Part shown: positions 1 to 8,734 of the stretch, in pieces | Position numbering within the stretch: the first letter of the stretch is position 1 | How the letters are laid out: the number at the start of each line of letters is the position of its first letter | Origin: Thermoplasmatota archaeon | GTDB lineage: Archaea; Thermoplasmatota; JAKEGO01 | Direction: 5' to 3' | NCBI GenBank assembly: GCA_028279595.1 | Contig: JANQNK010000020.1 | Coordinates: 341,711-405,710, forward strand | DNA: 64,000 nt | Notes under the pieces: model-generated | Told to the model about the DNA's origin: nothing | The model's database searches: none | The model's input: only the letters and a program-made list of their open reading frames with translations | Translations under genes and position numbers: made by a program

Positions 1-2595
1 AGGATATCCCTCACCGTAAGGGCCACTGGAGGGATATGGTCAGTTCCGAAGAAGAGGACACTGATAGTCCACGAGAAGCCCATCGCGGTGATCGACTCGA
101 TCCATCCAGACCCAGGCCTCGAGGGCGACCCCGCCTACTTCGCGGGGCACGGGATCGATGACGATCCCATCCTGCGCTACGTATGGAGCAGCAGTATCGA
201 CGGAGAGTTCCTCAATGGTTCCGAGGATAACCAGACGACGTCCATGCTGTCCTTCGGGAAGCATACGATCCTGTTCAAGGTCCTCGATAACAACGGCGCA
301 TGGAGCGACAAGGTAAGTATGACCTACTGGGTGAACGCCATGCCCATCGCCAGCATCATCACTATAGACCCGGACCCAGCGATCTTCGGCGAGAACACCA
401 CCCTCACTGGTGAGGGGAGCCACAGCAACGGGTCGATCGTCGGATCGAAGTGGACATCCGACCTCGATGGACTTCTGGATCGTGGAATGGAGATCACACT
501 TGCGAACCTGACGAAGGGATATCACAATATCTCGTTCAGCGTTGTTGACGACAAGGGTATATGGTCGCGTGAGAAGTCGTACATACTGCCTGTCTTCAGC
601 AGACCATCGGCCAGCATCGAGAGGATATCCCCGAATCCCGCAATGGATGGGGACATGATAACGTTCAACGGATCCGGCACAGGCGAACGTCCCATCTCGG
701 CCCTCCAGTGGTGGCTGGACGGCGATTACCTGAGCTCGAATCCCGAGATCAAGGTACCTGACCTGGACGCAGGTGAGTACACTGTCCGATTCAGGGTCGT
801 CGACAATGCGGGTGTCTGGTCCGATGACGCCACCGAGACCCTCGTCATCAACGGGATCCCCAAGGCTGTCGTCGTATCCATCTCGCCCGACCCGGCCAAC
901 GCCGGCGAGGTCGTCGAATTCACAGGCGGATACATCGACCTCGAGGACAACGTAACAGGCTTCCGATGGGAGTCGAACCTGGATGGTCTCCTGAGCGATC
1001 AGCAGGTGTTCAACACGACAGGACTGTCCAATGGGACTCACCGGATCACGCTCAGGGTCATGGACCATCATGGCGCGTGGTCGCCCACGGAGATCTCCAA
1101 CGTCACTGTCAACGGATTGCCCTTCGCGAGGATCGTCTCGATAATCCCTTCCGTGGCGAACGAATCGCAGAAGATCAACTTCACCGGAGATTCCATGGAC
1201 TTCGAGTACGACATCGATGAGTGGAGATGGGTATCCAACTTGGACGGTCCACTCAGCGGAGAGATGTCGTTCACTACCGGCGAGCTCTCCAACGGGACCC
1301 ATGTCATATCCCTGAGTGTCTTGGATGGCTACAATGTCTGGTCAGAGAACGTCACCAGGACCGTCATGGTGAACGGCCGTCCCCTTGGTAGGATAGGATC
1401 GATAACGCCCGAGGTCCCTAACGAAGGAGACAACGTGACGTTCTACGGCGGCTATCTCGACCACGAGGACCATGTGGCTGGATTCCATTGGGAATCCGAT
1501 ATCGACGGGGAGCTCAGCGATGCCGCCCATTTCAGTACCTCCAACCTATCCGCCGGTATTCACAACATCACCTTCCGGGTGATGGACGGGAACGGTCTGT
1601 GGTCAACGAACAAAACACGATCGCTCGAGGTCAACGGTCTACCCACGGCCCGTATCATCAACATCGATCCGTCCCCGTCCAGCGAGGGCCAGACAGTGAA
1701 CCTGACCGGTGGATACACTGATCTCGAGAATGACGTTGTCGATTTCGAATGGGTCTCGGACATCGACGGTACCCTCGGCGACCTTCAGAATGTCTGGATC
1801 GATGGCCTATCGAACGGGACTCACAACATCTCCTTCCGTGTCATGGACCATCGGGGCGAGTGGTCGGAATACGTTACAGATACATTGACCGTCAATGGGA
1901 TCCCAAGGGCGAGCCTCACGGTGAACGCCCCGAGTCCGACCTACCGGAGGGATCTGATCGGGTTCATAGCCACGTATTCGGACGACGGGGCTGTCGTCGA
2001 ATTCAAATGGCGGTCGGACATCGACGGTATGCTCAGCGAGAACCCTTCCTTCGAAACGGACGACCTCTCCGTCGGGACCCATACCATAGTTCTGAGGGTC
2101 AGGGATGACATGGGAGACTGGTCGTCTGATGCAACGATCTCGTTGCAGGTCCTCGAACGCATCTACGAGGTCGAGATCACCGGGCTCGATTACCCACTGA
2201 CCGCGAGAGTTGGTGATATCGTCACCGTGTCGGCTACCATCGAGAACACGGGTGAATTCACCATCGACGAACTCCGCCTTAGATTGACTGTGGGTGAGTC
2301 CACGATAACCGTCATCAAAACGGATCCCGTGCTTTCGGGGAATTCGACCGTGGCGACCTTCGAATGGACGGCAGTCCAGGGGAACCACACCCTGGTGGCG
2401 CGTGCCGATGTCAACGGGGAACTGCTTGATATGGAAACCTCATCGGGCAGGCTGGTCGTGAAGGAGGCGAAGACTCCGACCGGAGATGGTGATGACGAAT
2501 TCTCACCGGTACTGATGATCATCATCGGGGTCATCGTTGCCGAGGTCGCCCTTATCGCGTTCGTCGCCGTTCGGTGGATGAACATCAAGAAATGA
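1..2595 (+). CDS. PKD-like repeat surface protein, C-terminally membrane-anchored (5' end outside the window)
   Basis: The frame is open from base 1, so the N terminus lies outside the window; the first internal GTG at 88 is not the true start. The visible product is a tandem array of about eight repeats of roughly 85 residues. Each opens with an I-x-P-x-P element and a G-x-x-V-x-F strand, carries W-x-S-x-I/L-D-G-x-L-S, and closes with G-T/I-H-x-I followed by R-V-x-D and G-x-W-S. This is the pattern of PKD/Ig-like extracellular modules. A CARDB-like domain follows (about residues 720-800 of the part from 88), then an acidic linker, one transmembrane helix and a short basic cytoplasmic end. 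Many N-x-S/T sites fit a glycosylated, cell-surface protein. The ligand cannot be inferred. Confidence 0.85.
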   Translation, partial: RISLTVRATGGIWSVPKKRTLIVHEKPIAVIDSIHPDPGLEGDPAYFAGHGIDDDPILRYVWSSSIDGEFLNGSEDNQTTSMLSFGKHTILFKVLDNNGAWSDKVSMTYWVNAMPIASIITIDPDPAIFGENTTLTGEGSHSNGSIVGSKWTSDLDGLLDRGMEITLANLTKGYHNISFSVVDDKGIWSREKSYILPVFSRPSASIERISPNPAMDGDMITFNGSGTGERPISALQWWLDGDYLSSNPEIKVPDLDAGEYTVRFRVVDNAGVWSDDATETLVINGIPKAVVVSISPDPANAGEVVEFTGGYIDLEDNVTGFRWESNLDGLLSDQQVFNTTGLSNGTHRITLRVMDHHGAWSPTEISNVTVNGLPFARIVSIIPSVANESQKINFTGDSMDFEYDIDEWRWVSNLDGPLSGEMSFTTGELSNGTHVISLSVLDGYNVWSENVTRTVMVNGRPLGRIGSITPEVPNEGDNVTFYGGYLDHEDHVAGFHWESDIDGELSDAAHFSTSNLSAGIHNITFRVMDGNGLWSTNKTRSLEVNGLPTARIINIDPSPSSEGQTVNLTGGYTDLENDVVDFEWVSDIDGTLGDLQNVWIDGLSNGTHNISFRVMDHRGEWSEYVTDTLTVNGIPRASLTVNAPSPTYRRDLIGFIATYSDDGAVVEFKWRSDIDGMLSENPSFETDDLSVGTHTIVLRVRDDMGDWSSDATISLQVLERIYEVEITGLDYPLTARVGDIVTVSATIENTGEFTIDELRLRLTVGESTITVIKTDPVLSGNSTVATFEWTAVQGNHTLVARADVNGELLDMETSSGRLVVKEAKTPTGDGDDEFSPVLMIIIGVIVAEVALIAFVAVRWMNIKK

Positions 2596-2657
2596 GGACC
2601 GCGTGATAGGGAACAGTTATTACCCTGGCCTCGATTCTATCCTCGATAGGTGGTCGT

Positions 2658-3098
2658 ATGTTCGGTAGGAAGAAAAAGGCCAAGGGGCACAAGAAAATCC
2701 CCGGCGAAAAGCTACGTCCACGGGTCAACTACTTCATCGACGGCGAGAAGGTCGTGTTCCGGCTGAACGGCCTCGATTTCACCTTCGAATCCTTCTATCT
2801 GGCCTACAGCGACGAATGGATGAGGATATTCATCCTGGAGGAGGCGCCGATGAACCTCATCATGATATCCGACGTTGCCCACGAGGAGGTGGAGGTCGAC
2901 CGTGAGGAGGTCATCAACGCCGACACGGTCTCGTTCACGCTACAGCTCAAGGACGAGGACTTCGTCAACGTGATCGACCGCCTCCGCGAGGTCACGGAAC
3001 CCCACGAGGCTTTCGATGTGGGCGGTGACAGGCTGAAGGACCCGTCGAAGTACAACATTAGGCGATGGGGCATGAAGCAGGTGCTCTATGATGAATGA
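2658..3098 (+). CDS. conserved-looking hypothetical protein
   Basis: A 146-residue soluble protein I do not recognise. The N terminus is strongly basic (Lys/Arg-rich, residues 3-20), and the rest alternates short hydrophobic strands with acidic stretches, suggesting a small alpha/beta or beta-barrel fold. There is no signal peptide or membrane helix. The start is an ATG preceded by GGTGGTCGT, which can pair with the 16S 3' end. It lies 62 bases after the surface protein on the same strand and converges with the heliorhodopsin gene. Base composition and codon use look like the neighbours, so it is probably a real gene. Confidence 0.7.
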   Translation: MFGRKKKAKGHKKIPGEKLRPRVNYFIDGEKVVFRLNGLDFTFESFYLAYSDEWMRIFILEEAPMNLIMISDVAHEEVEVDREEVINADTVSFTLQLKDEDFVNVIDRLREVTEPHEAFDVGGDRLKDPSKYNIRRWGMKQVLYDE

Positions 3099-3146
3099 GT
3101 GCATCCCAACAGCTCGGTCGTATTTCAGATTCCTGGAATATCCAGC

Positions 3147-3917
3147 CTAGTCCGGCCTTAGTGTGCCAGCGAAAACCTGCCAGGCGAGCGCCGATTTCGC
3201 TACAAGGCTCAGGATGACATACATCCTCTCACCGTAGAGATAGTCCTTCCACTTGCCAACCCTGCGGTACTGGAGCATCATGTTGAGGGCGAAGCAGTTG
3301 AAGAATATCGCTATCGAAACGTAGATCCCGTACACGAAATCAGGAGGGCCTCCGTCCCCTCCTCCTGCACCGAGCAGATGGATCGCAATGACGATCCAGG
3401 GGATGATCCCGGCGATCGACCCGATGATGAAAGGCGTCCAGTTGACCTTCTTCCTTTTGTGGTTCATCTGCTCCATGAGAAGGCCGAAGTAGATCATCGT
3501 CGCGTTCACGAAGAAGAGGAGGAGCAGTGTGCCGACGTCGTAGATCCCGGTCAGCATGGCGATCGCGACTATCATGATGGAAGCGCTGACGGAGTACTCG
3601 TACCAGCGGTACGGGTTCATCCTCTTCTTGAGGTTAGCAACATACTTGTCGTATAGTACCGTTGCGATCAGGAAGTGAGCGATCGCCGATATGAAAAGGA
3701 ATAGTGCGATCAGGTAGCCCAGGCGGACCTCGGCGATCGTCACGGATTCGTGGACGAGCCTTTCCGTCGTCTCGTCCAACTTCAGGAAACCCCTGGTAAT
3801 CGGCAGTGTGAAATCGTTGCTCAGCACCACCATCAGCATCCCCTGGATGGTGTGCAGGAAGCCCATTATCAGGTTGAACCTCTTCAATTTCTGGTATTTC
3901 ACCTCGTCGCCTTTCAT
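3147..3917 (-). CDS. heliorhodopsin
   Basis: A 256-residue protein with seven hydrophobic segments that matches the heliorhodopsin family along its length. The retinal Schiff-base lysine is K241 in the S-L-V-A-K-S-A-L-A-W-Q motif of helix 7. The counterion is E107 in R-W-Y-E-Y (helix 3), the same numbering as the founding member 48C12. H22 and H81 correspond to the conserved inner histidines. Other family hallmarks are the N-P-Y-R-W motif, the P-W in helix 5 and the G-T-L-R-P C terminus. Heliorhodopsins are photoreceptive proteins with the N terminus inside; they are not known to be proton pumps and their partners are mostly unknown. The start has a GGTGGGATC Shine-Dalgarno and a TATA box at 3961-3970, so it has its own promoter 90 bases after the LEA-like gene. 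Confidence 0.95.
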   Translation of the reverse strand: MKGDEVKYQKLKRFNLIMGFLHTIQGMLMVVLSNDFTLPITRGFLKLDETTERLVHESVTIAEVRLGYLIALFLFISAIAHFLIATVLYDKYVANLKKRMNPYRWYEYSVSASIMIVAIAMLTGIYDVGTLLLLFFVNATMIYFGLLMEQMNHKRKKVNWTPFIIGSIAGIIPWIVIAIHLLGAGGGDGGPPDFVYGIYVSIAIFFNCFALNMMLQYRRVGKWKDYLYGERMYVILSLVAKSALAWQVFAGTLRPD

Positions 3918-3960
3918 CTTGATCCCACCGTTCGACTGAATGTTAATCGACCCCTGTGGT

Positions 3961-3970
3961 GTTATTAATA
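3961..3970 (-). promoter_or_regulatory. TATA box of the heliorhodopsin gene
   Basis: On the minus strand this reads TATTAATAAC. Transcription about 25 bases downstream would give a leader of about 23 bases that includes the GGTGGGATC Shine-Dalgarno at 3921-3929. Confidence 0.5.
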
Positions 3971-4007
3971 TCCAATCCCAAATCGAGATGACCTGAAAAT
4001 GGGGTTT

Positions 4008-5798
4008 CTAAGACCCACCGTACACGACCGTCGTCGATGCCTGGAGGACATGACCTCCGGAGAACGTCCTCGATCCCACGATGGTTATCTCCATCGGCGA
4101 TCCCGAGAGGAACACCAGGATCAGGTCGATCCTAAGTAGAAGTGTCAGGATGCTGATGTCGAGGGTAGCATTGACCGTCTGGACCCCCTGTACTATGTTC
4201 GGATCGTGCAAGTAGATCTCACCGATCTGTCCACCGTTGTAGTAGGCCCGGAACTCGAAATCCGTCAGGTTTACTGTGGCAGGAAGCGTGTTGTTCAATG
4301 TCGCTGTGATCCCGATCTGCGTCGTCAGGATCCCCAGGTCGATGTTGACGTCGTCGAGGGTGAGGTCGACGCCGCCCTCCTCGCTGAGGGCCGTCTCCGT
4401 CTCGAACTCCGTCGACAATCTGGAGAGCGTCCGTCCGTTCAGGTCGACGCCGGCCACCTGAAGGGTCATCGGTACCCCAATAAGCGCGTTTGCTGCCAGA
4501 TCGTTCAGGACGTCGACGTTCTCGGCCGGGACGGTTATATTGAATTCCAGCTCGTTCGGTCCTCGGTCGAGGATACCATCGGTTGACACGGTTGTCATCG
4601 ATGTGCCATTGTAGGAGAGGTCGAAGTTCAATCCCTCCAGAGTGAGCTTCACTACTGATGGATTGTCGATGGTCGTCCTGACGTCGACGTTCAGACCGGA
4701 GTCGTCGGTCGTGACGTCGGCCATGACGATGTCGATCTCAAGGTCGTTTAGTCCTCCGAGGTCGGAGCCGCTGTCCTCGAAGTCGCTGGCATAACCTTCC
4801 GAAAGTCTCGAGAGGAGCCTGCCATTCCTGTCGATCCCCTTGATGACGATAGACGGAGGGAATCCGTCCGCGAGTTCGGAGACCAGGGGACGATACCTCT
4901 CTACATCATCCGGTCCGATGTTGAAGGCGATATGCATCGGATTGTCTCCCTTGACGAGCATGCCCTCGGTGGAATGCGAGAACAGCAATGTATCGTTGTG
5001 CATGATGTCGAAGCTCAATCCCTCAAGCGTGGATTCCAGCATTCCGGAATTGACGACCGTGGCATTGATGTCGACAGCCAACCCGCCTTCACCGTCGTCG
5101 AGGATGTCCACGAGGTCGAGCCTGGTATCGATCGTCTTTCCCTTCCCGATCTCGAATCTCCTGTCCAGGTCCATGTCGAACGTGAACGGACCCCTTGTCG
5201 AGACCTTTCCCTTCACGCGGGCGACAGCACCCTTGTCTGTGAACGTCTGCTCGGCAAGGGCGTACATACCTGCGGGATCCTCCTCCCTGAGAACGATGGT
5301 CATCGATATGTCGTTGTCTCCCGGTCCGACATGAAGCGGCGGCAGTTTGAACGATCCGACCTTCCTTCCCCAATGGTGCAATGTCAGGTCGGCCTTCTTT
5401 GTGTCGGCAGAGAAGATCGATGGGTTCTTCACGACCAGATCGACCTCCGTCAACAGGGAATGGTTACCTGTCTCGACGATCCTGACCCTCTCTATCTCGA
5501 CATCGATGTCCCCGAGGACGGAATAGGCATAGACAAGAAGTATGATGATCCCGAGGAGTAGTATCATGAGGGCCATGCAAACAGCGAGGAGCTTCTTCCA
5601 CAGCGGGACACCCTTTTCCGTCTTAGAATGGACGGGTGGAGCAGGCTTCCTACCCGGTCTCCAATGTTCTTCGGGTCGTCTTCCTCGCGGGCGATACTTC
5701 GGTGGAGGGGACGCTGCTCGTCCGTATCGAGGCCCCGACCTCACCGGAGGTCGGAAGAGTGAATCCTCGAGCCTATAACCACGACGCGCCCTTTCCAT
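4008..5798 (-). CDS. LEA type 2-like repeat membrane protein
   Basis: A 596-residue single-pass membrane protein. Residues 1-65 are cytoplasmic and rich in Arg and Pro. A transmembrane helix spans about 67-93. The extracytoplasmic part holds four related domains of about 120 residues. The first carries V-D-L-V-V-K-N-P-S; the others carry variants such as V-N-S or L-N-N-T plus a G-L-x-F-D-I/L strand. This is the signature of the LEA_2/WHy fold, a small beta-sandwich known from plant desiccation proteins and found in archaea. Its cellular role here is unknown; a link to envelope stability is only inference. The start is supported by a GAGGGAGCGG ribosome-binding region and an upstream TATA-like TTTTTATG near 5836 on the minus strand. 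Confidence 0.75.
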   Translation of the reverse strand: MERARRGYRLEDSLFRPPVRSGPRYGRAASPPPKYRPRGRRPEEHWRPGRKPAPPVHSKTEKGVPLWKKLLAVCMALMILLLGIIILLVYAYSVLGDIDVEIERVRIVETGNHSLLTEVDLVVKNPSIFSADTKKADLTLHHWGRKVGSFKLPPLHVGPGDNDISMTIVLREEDPAGMYALAEQTFTDKGAVARVKGKVSTRGPFTFDMDLDRRFEIGKGKTIDTRLDLVDILDDGEGGLAVDINATVVNSGMLESTLEGLSFDIMHNDTLLFSHSTEGMLVKGDNPMHIAFNIGPDDVERYRPLVSELADGFPPSIVIKGIDRNGRLLSRLSEGYASDFEDSGSDLGGLNDLEIDIVMADVTTDDSGLNVDVRTTIDNPSVVKLTLEGLNFDLSYNGTSMTTVSTDGILDRGPNELEFNITVPAENVDVLNDLAANALIGVPMTLQVAGVDLNGRTLSRLSTEFETETALSEEGGVDLTLDDVNIDLGILTTQIGITATLNNTLPATVNLTDFEFRAYYNGGQIGEIYLHDPNIVQGVQTVNATLDISILTLLLRIDLILVFLSGSPMEITIVGSRTFSGGHVLQASTTVVYGGS

Positions 5799-5950
5799 TC
5801 CGCTCCCTCGGTATGAAAATATCCGGTTTCATACATAAAAAGCATTGTGGAGGGTTTGGACAATCGGATTTTTCTGGAGAAACACCGCAGTCTGGCACAT
5901 CCAGGATGGATGTCATCTTCCGATCCGCGGCATACCTCCTTACCAAATTC

Positions 5951-5958
5951 CTTAATAG
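5951..5958 (+). promoter_or_regulatory. TATA box giving a leaderless transcript
   Basis: CTTAATAG, centred 26 bases before the ATG at 5981. There is no Shine-Dalgarno, so the mRNA probably begins at the start codon. This spacing selects 5981 rather than the in-frame codon at 5636. Confidence 0.55.
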
Positions 5959-5980
5959 TGAGGTCCAACATTCTCCTGCT

Positions 5981-6568
5981 ATGGGAGCGAAGATGAAGTG
6001 GGTCCTATCGGCCGTTCTCGTCGTGACATTCGTACTGACCATCTTATCCATGATACCGTCCGCGGAAGGTCTCGACGGTGACATCAATACACTGGAGAAC
6101 GGCACCTACTCCACCTTCGACAGGAAGTTCAAGGACGGCGACCAGCTGACCTTCGCATTCGAGACCGGCAATGACATCCCGATCGACGTCTTCTCGGTCG
6201 ACAACCTGAACTACGAACTCTACAAGGACGGTGAAAACTTCCTGTATTTCACCGGGACCTTCCTGAATGCGACAGAGGGGAATGCCACGATCGACTTCAC
6301 CTATACGGACCACTACTACATCGTATTCGACAACACCTACGTCGGAGAAGCCCAACCGCCAAACGGGTCCATCGTGATCGAGACGGAGATTTCCTATTAC
6401 ATCGCCGGTTCGAACGCGCCACCCCCGGGTGCCGAGGTGGAGGTCACGAGCGGTAACGATCCTTACTTCTACTATCCTGGATACATCCTCGTCATCATCC
6501 TGGTCCTGATGGTCATCCTGATCGCCTATCTCTTCCGTTCCGGTGACGACTACCTGGACTACCAGTGA
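5981..6568 (+). CDS. small secreted, C-terminally anchored membrane protein
   Basis: A 195-residue protein with a signal peptide at residues 1-29, an extracytoplasmic domain of about 130 residues with several N-x-S/T sites, and a transmembrane helix near residues 166-185 followed by an acidic tail. The domain has alternating beta-strand character and no motif I recognise. The longer in-frame reading from 5636 is antisense to the LEA-like gene and is not supported. The leaderless promoter at 5951-5958 fixes the start. It is divergent from the LEA-like gene, and the two share the intergenic region 5799-5980. Confidence 0.8.
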   Translation: MGAKMKWVLSAVLVVTFVLTILSMIPSAEGLDGDINTLENGTYSTFDRKFKDGDQLTFAFETGNDIPIDVFSVDNLNYELYKDGENFLYFTGTFLNATEGNATIDFTYTDHYYIVFDNTYVGEAQPPNGSIVIETEISYYIAGSNAPPPGAEVEVTSGNDPYFYYPGYILVIILVLMVILIAYLFRSGDDYLDYQ

Positions 6569-6642
6569 TGATCGCTCAGCCCATCTGACGACTGCCGAGT
6601 CCATGGACAAGTGTTTTGTAATCGATATCGGATGATACCTGC

Positions 6643-7119
6643 GTGCCAGACGAAGTGAACAGCATAAGATCGCGTTGCAACTCCAGACAGATGGCATTCA
6701 TACTCCTGGGACTAGTGGTGACGCTGATCGTCTCGGTCTCCATCTGGATTTTCATGGAGGTCGACTCGTCGGACCAGCCGTTGTACAGGGTCCTCTACCT
6801 TCTCCCGCATCTGGTCTGGCTATTTCCTATCTACCGGGCTTACAAGAACGACAAGACCATCAGTTCCATCGAGTTCTACGAGGACTATCTTACGATCAAG
6901 AGACTTGTCGAGAAGGATTATTCCGTTCACTGGATGGCCGTCAAGAAGATCAAGTACAAGGACGGACGCTCCTGCTTCTCCAAAGGCCTTGTAATAGAAT
7001 TGAAGTCCGGTAAGAGCTTCGAGATGATATGCGAGAGGGAGGTCTTCGACGCGGTCATCAAGGAGTTGAAGAAGTTCCGGGTCCTCGAGGCCGAGCGAAG
7101 GAAGGCCAAGGCACAGTAA
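6643..7119 (+). CDS. two-helix membrane protein with a PH-like (bPH/YdbS-type) domain
   Basis: A 158-residue protein starting at GTG. Two transmembrane helices (about residues 17-40 and 47-67) are followed by a cytoplasmic domain of about 75 residues. Its strand order (I-E-F-Y-E-D-Y-L-T-I, then W-M-A-V-K-K-I, then G-L-V-I-E-L-K-S-G-K) resembles bacterial PH domains found on small membrane proteins. The role is unknown. A TTTTGTAA stretch at 6614-6621 lies about 26 bases before the GTG, consistent with leaderless expression. The last residues form a charged helix. Confidence 0.65.
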   Translation: MPDEVNSIRSRCNSRQMAFILLGLVVTLIVSVSIWIFMEVDSSDQPLYRVLYLLPHLVWLFPIYRAYKNDKTISSIEFYEDYLTIKRLVEKDYSVHWMAVKKIKYKDGRSCFSKGLVIELKSGKSFEMICEREVFDAVIKELKKFRVLEAERRKAKAQ

Positions 7120-7122
7120 GCC

Positions 7123-7138
7123 ATGGGCCAGGGCGGAT
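7123..7138. repeat. duplicate of the tRNA-Val 3' end (direct repeat copy 1)
   Basis: Sixteen bases identical to 7267-7282, which is the 3' end of tRNA-Val (part of the T stem, the 3' acceptor strand and two flanking bases). The copies are in the same orientation, 144 bases apart. The layout resembles an attachment-site duplication or a partial tRNA relic. An 8-base-pair hairpin (7143-7150 with 7154-7161, loop TTC) lies just beside this copy. Confidence 0.6.
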
Positions 7139-7268
7139 CATCGCGGAACCTTCGGTCCCGCTTGCCTTGGAATTACTTCACTACCAGAATTTATCAACCG
7201 TTATTCCAAGATCGAACTGCGTTCGAATCCGCCGCATGGCCCAACCAATGATTGATTAATTAGAATAT

Positions 7269-7340
7269 GGGCCAGGGCGGATTCGAACCGCCGACCACTG
7301 CCTTGTAAGGGCAGCGTCATAACCACTAGACCACTGGCCC
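7269..7340 (-). tRNA. tRNA-Val (anticodon TAC)
   Basis: The minus strand folds as a full 72-base cloverleaf: acceptor GGGCCAG/CTGGCCC, anticodon stem CTGCC/GGCAG with loop CTTACAA (anticodon TAC), and T arm GGCGG-TTCGAAT-CCGCC. CCA is not encoded and no intron is seen. It sits directly upstream in orientation of the 16-base copy of its own 3' end, and just after the ATP synthase B gene on the same strand with respect to coordinates. Confidence 0.95.
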
Positions 7341-7348
7341 ATTGCTGC

Positions 7349-8734
7349 TCAATGATTACCGTAATGCGTCTCTATGAACGCTTCCTTGATGCGCTTCAGG
7401 TCCTCCTTCGGGAGGGTGCTCATCAGCTTCCATCCCAGGTTGAGCGTGTCATCTATCGACCTGTCCTCGTGTTCTGCCTGCGTCACGAGCTCGTTCTCGA
7501 AGAGGTCGGTGAACTGCAGATAGAGCTTGTCCCTGTCCGTTAAAGCCTCTTCACCGACAACAGCGATCAGTTCCCTGAAGTCCTTGCCCTCGGCATAGGC
7601 GGAGTACATCTGGTTGGATACGTCGTCGTGGTCCTCGCGGGTCCTCTCCGGTCCGATGCCGTGCTTCATCAGTCTGGACAGGCACGGAAGCACGTCGACG
7701 GGAGGATAGATTCCTCTCCTGTGAAGGTCCCTCGACAGAACGATTTGTCCTTCAGTGATGTAACCTGTCAGATCGGGAATCGGGTGTGTGATGTCGTCGT
7801 CGGGCATCGTCAGGATCGGGATCTGCGTTATGGAGCCCTCCTTCCCGAATATTCGACCTGCGCGCTCGTAGATCGATGCGAGGTCGGTGTACATGTACCC
7901 TGGATATCCCCGTCGTCCGGGAACCTCCTCGCGCGCTGCGGCGATCTCGCGGAGAGCCTCGGCGTAGTTCGTCATGTCCGTCAACACGACGAGCACGTGC
8001 ATGTCGAGATCGAAGGCTAGGTACTCCGCCGCTGTCAGGGCCATCCTCGGAAGGATGATCCTCTCGATGGCGGGGTCGTCGGCGAGGTTGATGAAGAGAA
8101 CGGACCTCTCGATGGCGCCGGTGTCCTCGAACTCGTGTACGAAGAAGTTCGCCTCCTCGGCCGTGATGCCCATGGCGCAGAAGACCACAGCGAACTCCTC
8201 GCCCTGACCCTTCACCGCGGCCTGCCTGGCTATCTGCGCGGCGAGGTTGTTGTGAGGCAATCCAGCACCGGAGAAGATAGGGAGTTTTTGTCCTCGTACG
8301 AGCGTGTTCATGCCGTCGATCGTGGATATTCCAGTCTGGATGAACTCCCGGGGGTACTCACGGGCCGTCGGATTGATCGGAGCGCCGTTGATGTCCTTCC
8401 TCTCGTCCGGCACGATCTCCATCCCGTCGTCCAGTGGCTGTCCCGTCCCGCCGAAGACCCGTCCGAGGATCTCCTTCGAGACCCCGAACTTGATGGTCTC
8501 TCCCGTGAAGCGGACCGCGGTGTCCTTGACGTCCACGCCCTTCGTTCCCTCGAAGACCTGGATGACGGCCCTGCTCTCGTGGACCTCAAGGACCTGTCCG
8601 TGGCGTGTGTCGCCGGTCCCGGTCTTGATCTTGACGAACTCGCCGAAGAAGACGTCGTCGACGCCCTCGACGACGATCAATGCTCCGGACGCCTCGATGA
8701 CGCTCCTGTAGTCGATGTTCTTGCTCGTGATCAT
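7349..8734 (-). CDS. atpB: A-type ATP synthase subunit B
   Basis: A 461-residue non-catalytic subunit of the A1 head. It shows the beta-barrel N-terminal domain, the nucleotide-binding core without a Walker A lysine loop ([11 protein letters not shown] is in its place, as usual for B), and the conserved Y-A-E-A-L-R-E-I and P-G-Y-M-Y-T-D-L segments. Length is normal for the family. It is the last gene of the operon; its ATG overlaps the stop of subunit A by four bases. Subunit D, which usually follows B, is not here: the next feature is tRNA-Val. Confidence 0.97.
   Translation of the reverse strand: MITSKNIDYRSVIEASGALIVVEGVDDVFFGEFVKIKTGTGDTRHGQVLEVHESRAVIQVFEGTKGVDVKDTAVRFTGETIKFGVSKEILGRVFGGTGQPLDDGMEIVPDERKDINGAPINPTAREYPREFIQTGISTIDGMNTLVRGQKLPIFSGAGLPHNNLAAQIARQAAVKGQGEEFAVVFCAMGITAEEANFFVHEFEDTGAIERSVLFINLADDPAIERIILPRMALTAAEYLAFDLDMHVLVVLTDMTNYAEALREIAAAREEVPGRRGYPGYMYTDLASIYERAGRIFGKEGSITQIPILTMPDDDITHPIPDLTGYITEGQIVLSRDLHRRGIYPPVDVLPCLSRLMKHGIGPERTREDHDDVSNQMYSAYAEGKDFRELIAVVGEEALTDRDKLYLQFTDLFENELVTQAEHEDRSIDDTLNLGWKLMSTLPKEDLKRIKEAFIETHYGNH

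Noticed and set aside
3147..3917. Proton-pumping rhodopsin
   Set aside because: The R-W-Y-E-Y helix 3 and other residues are those of heliorhodopsin, not the D-T-D or similar pump motifs.
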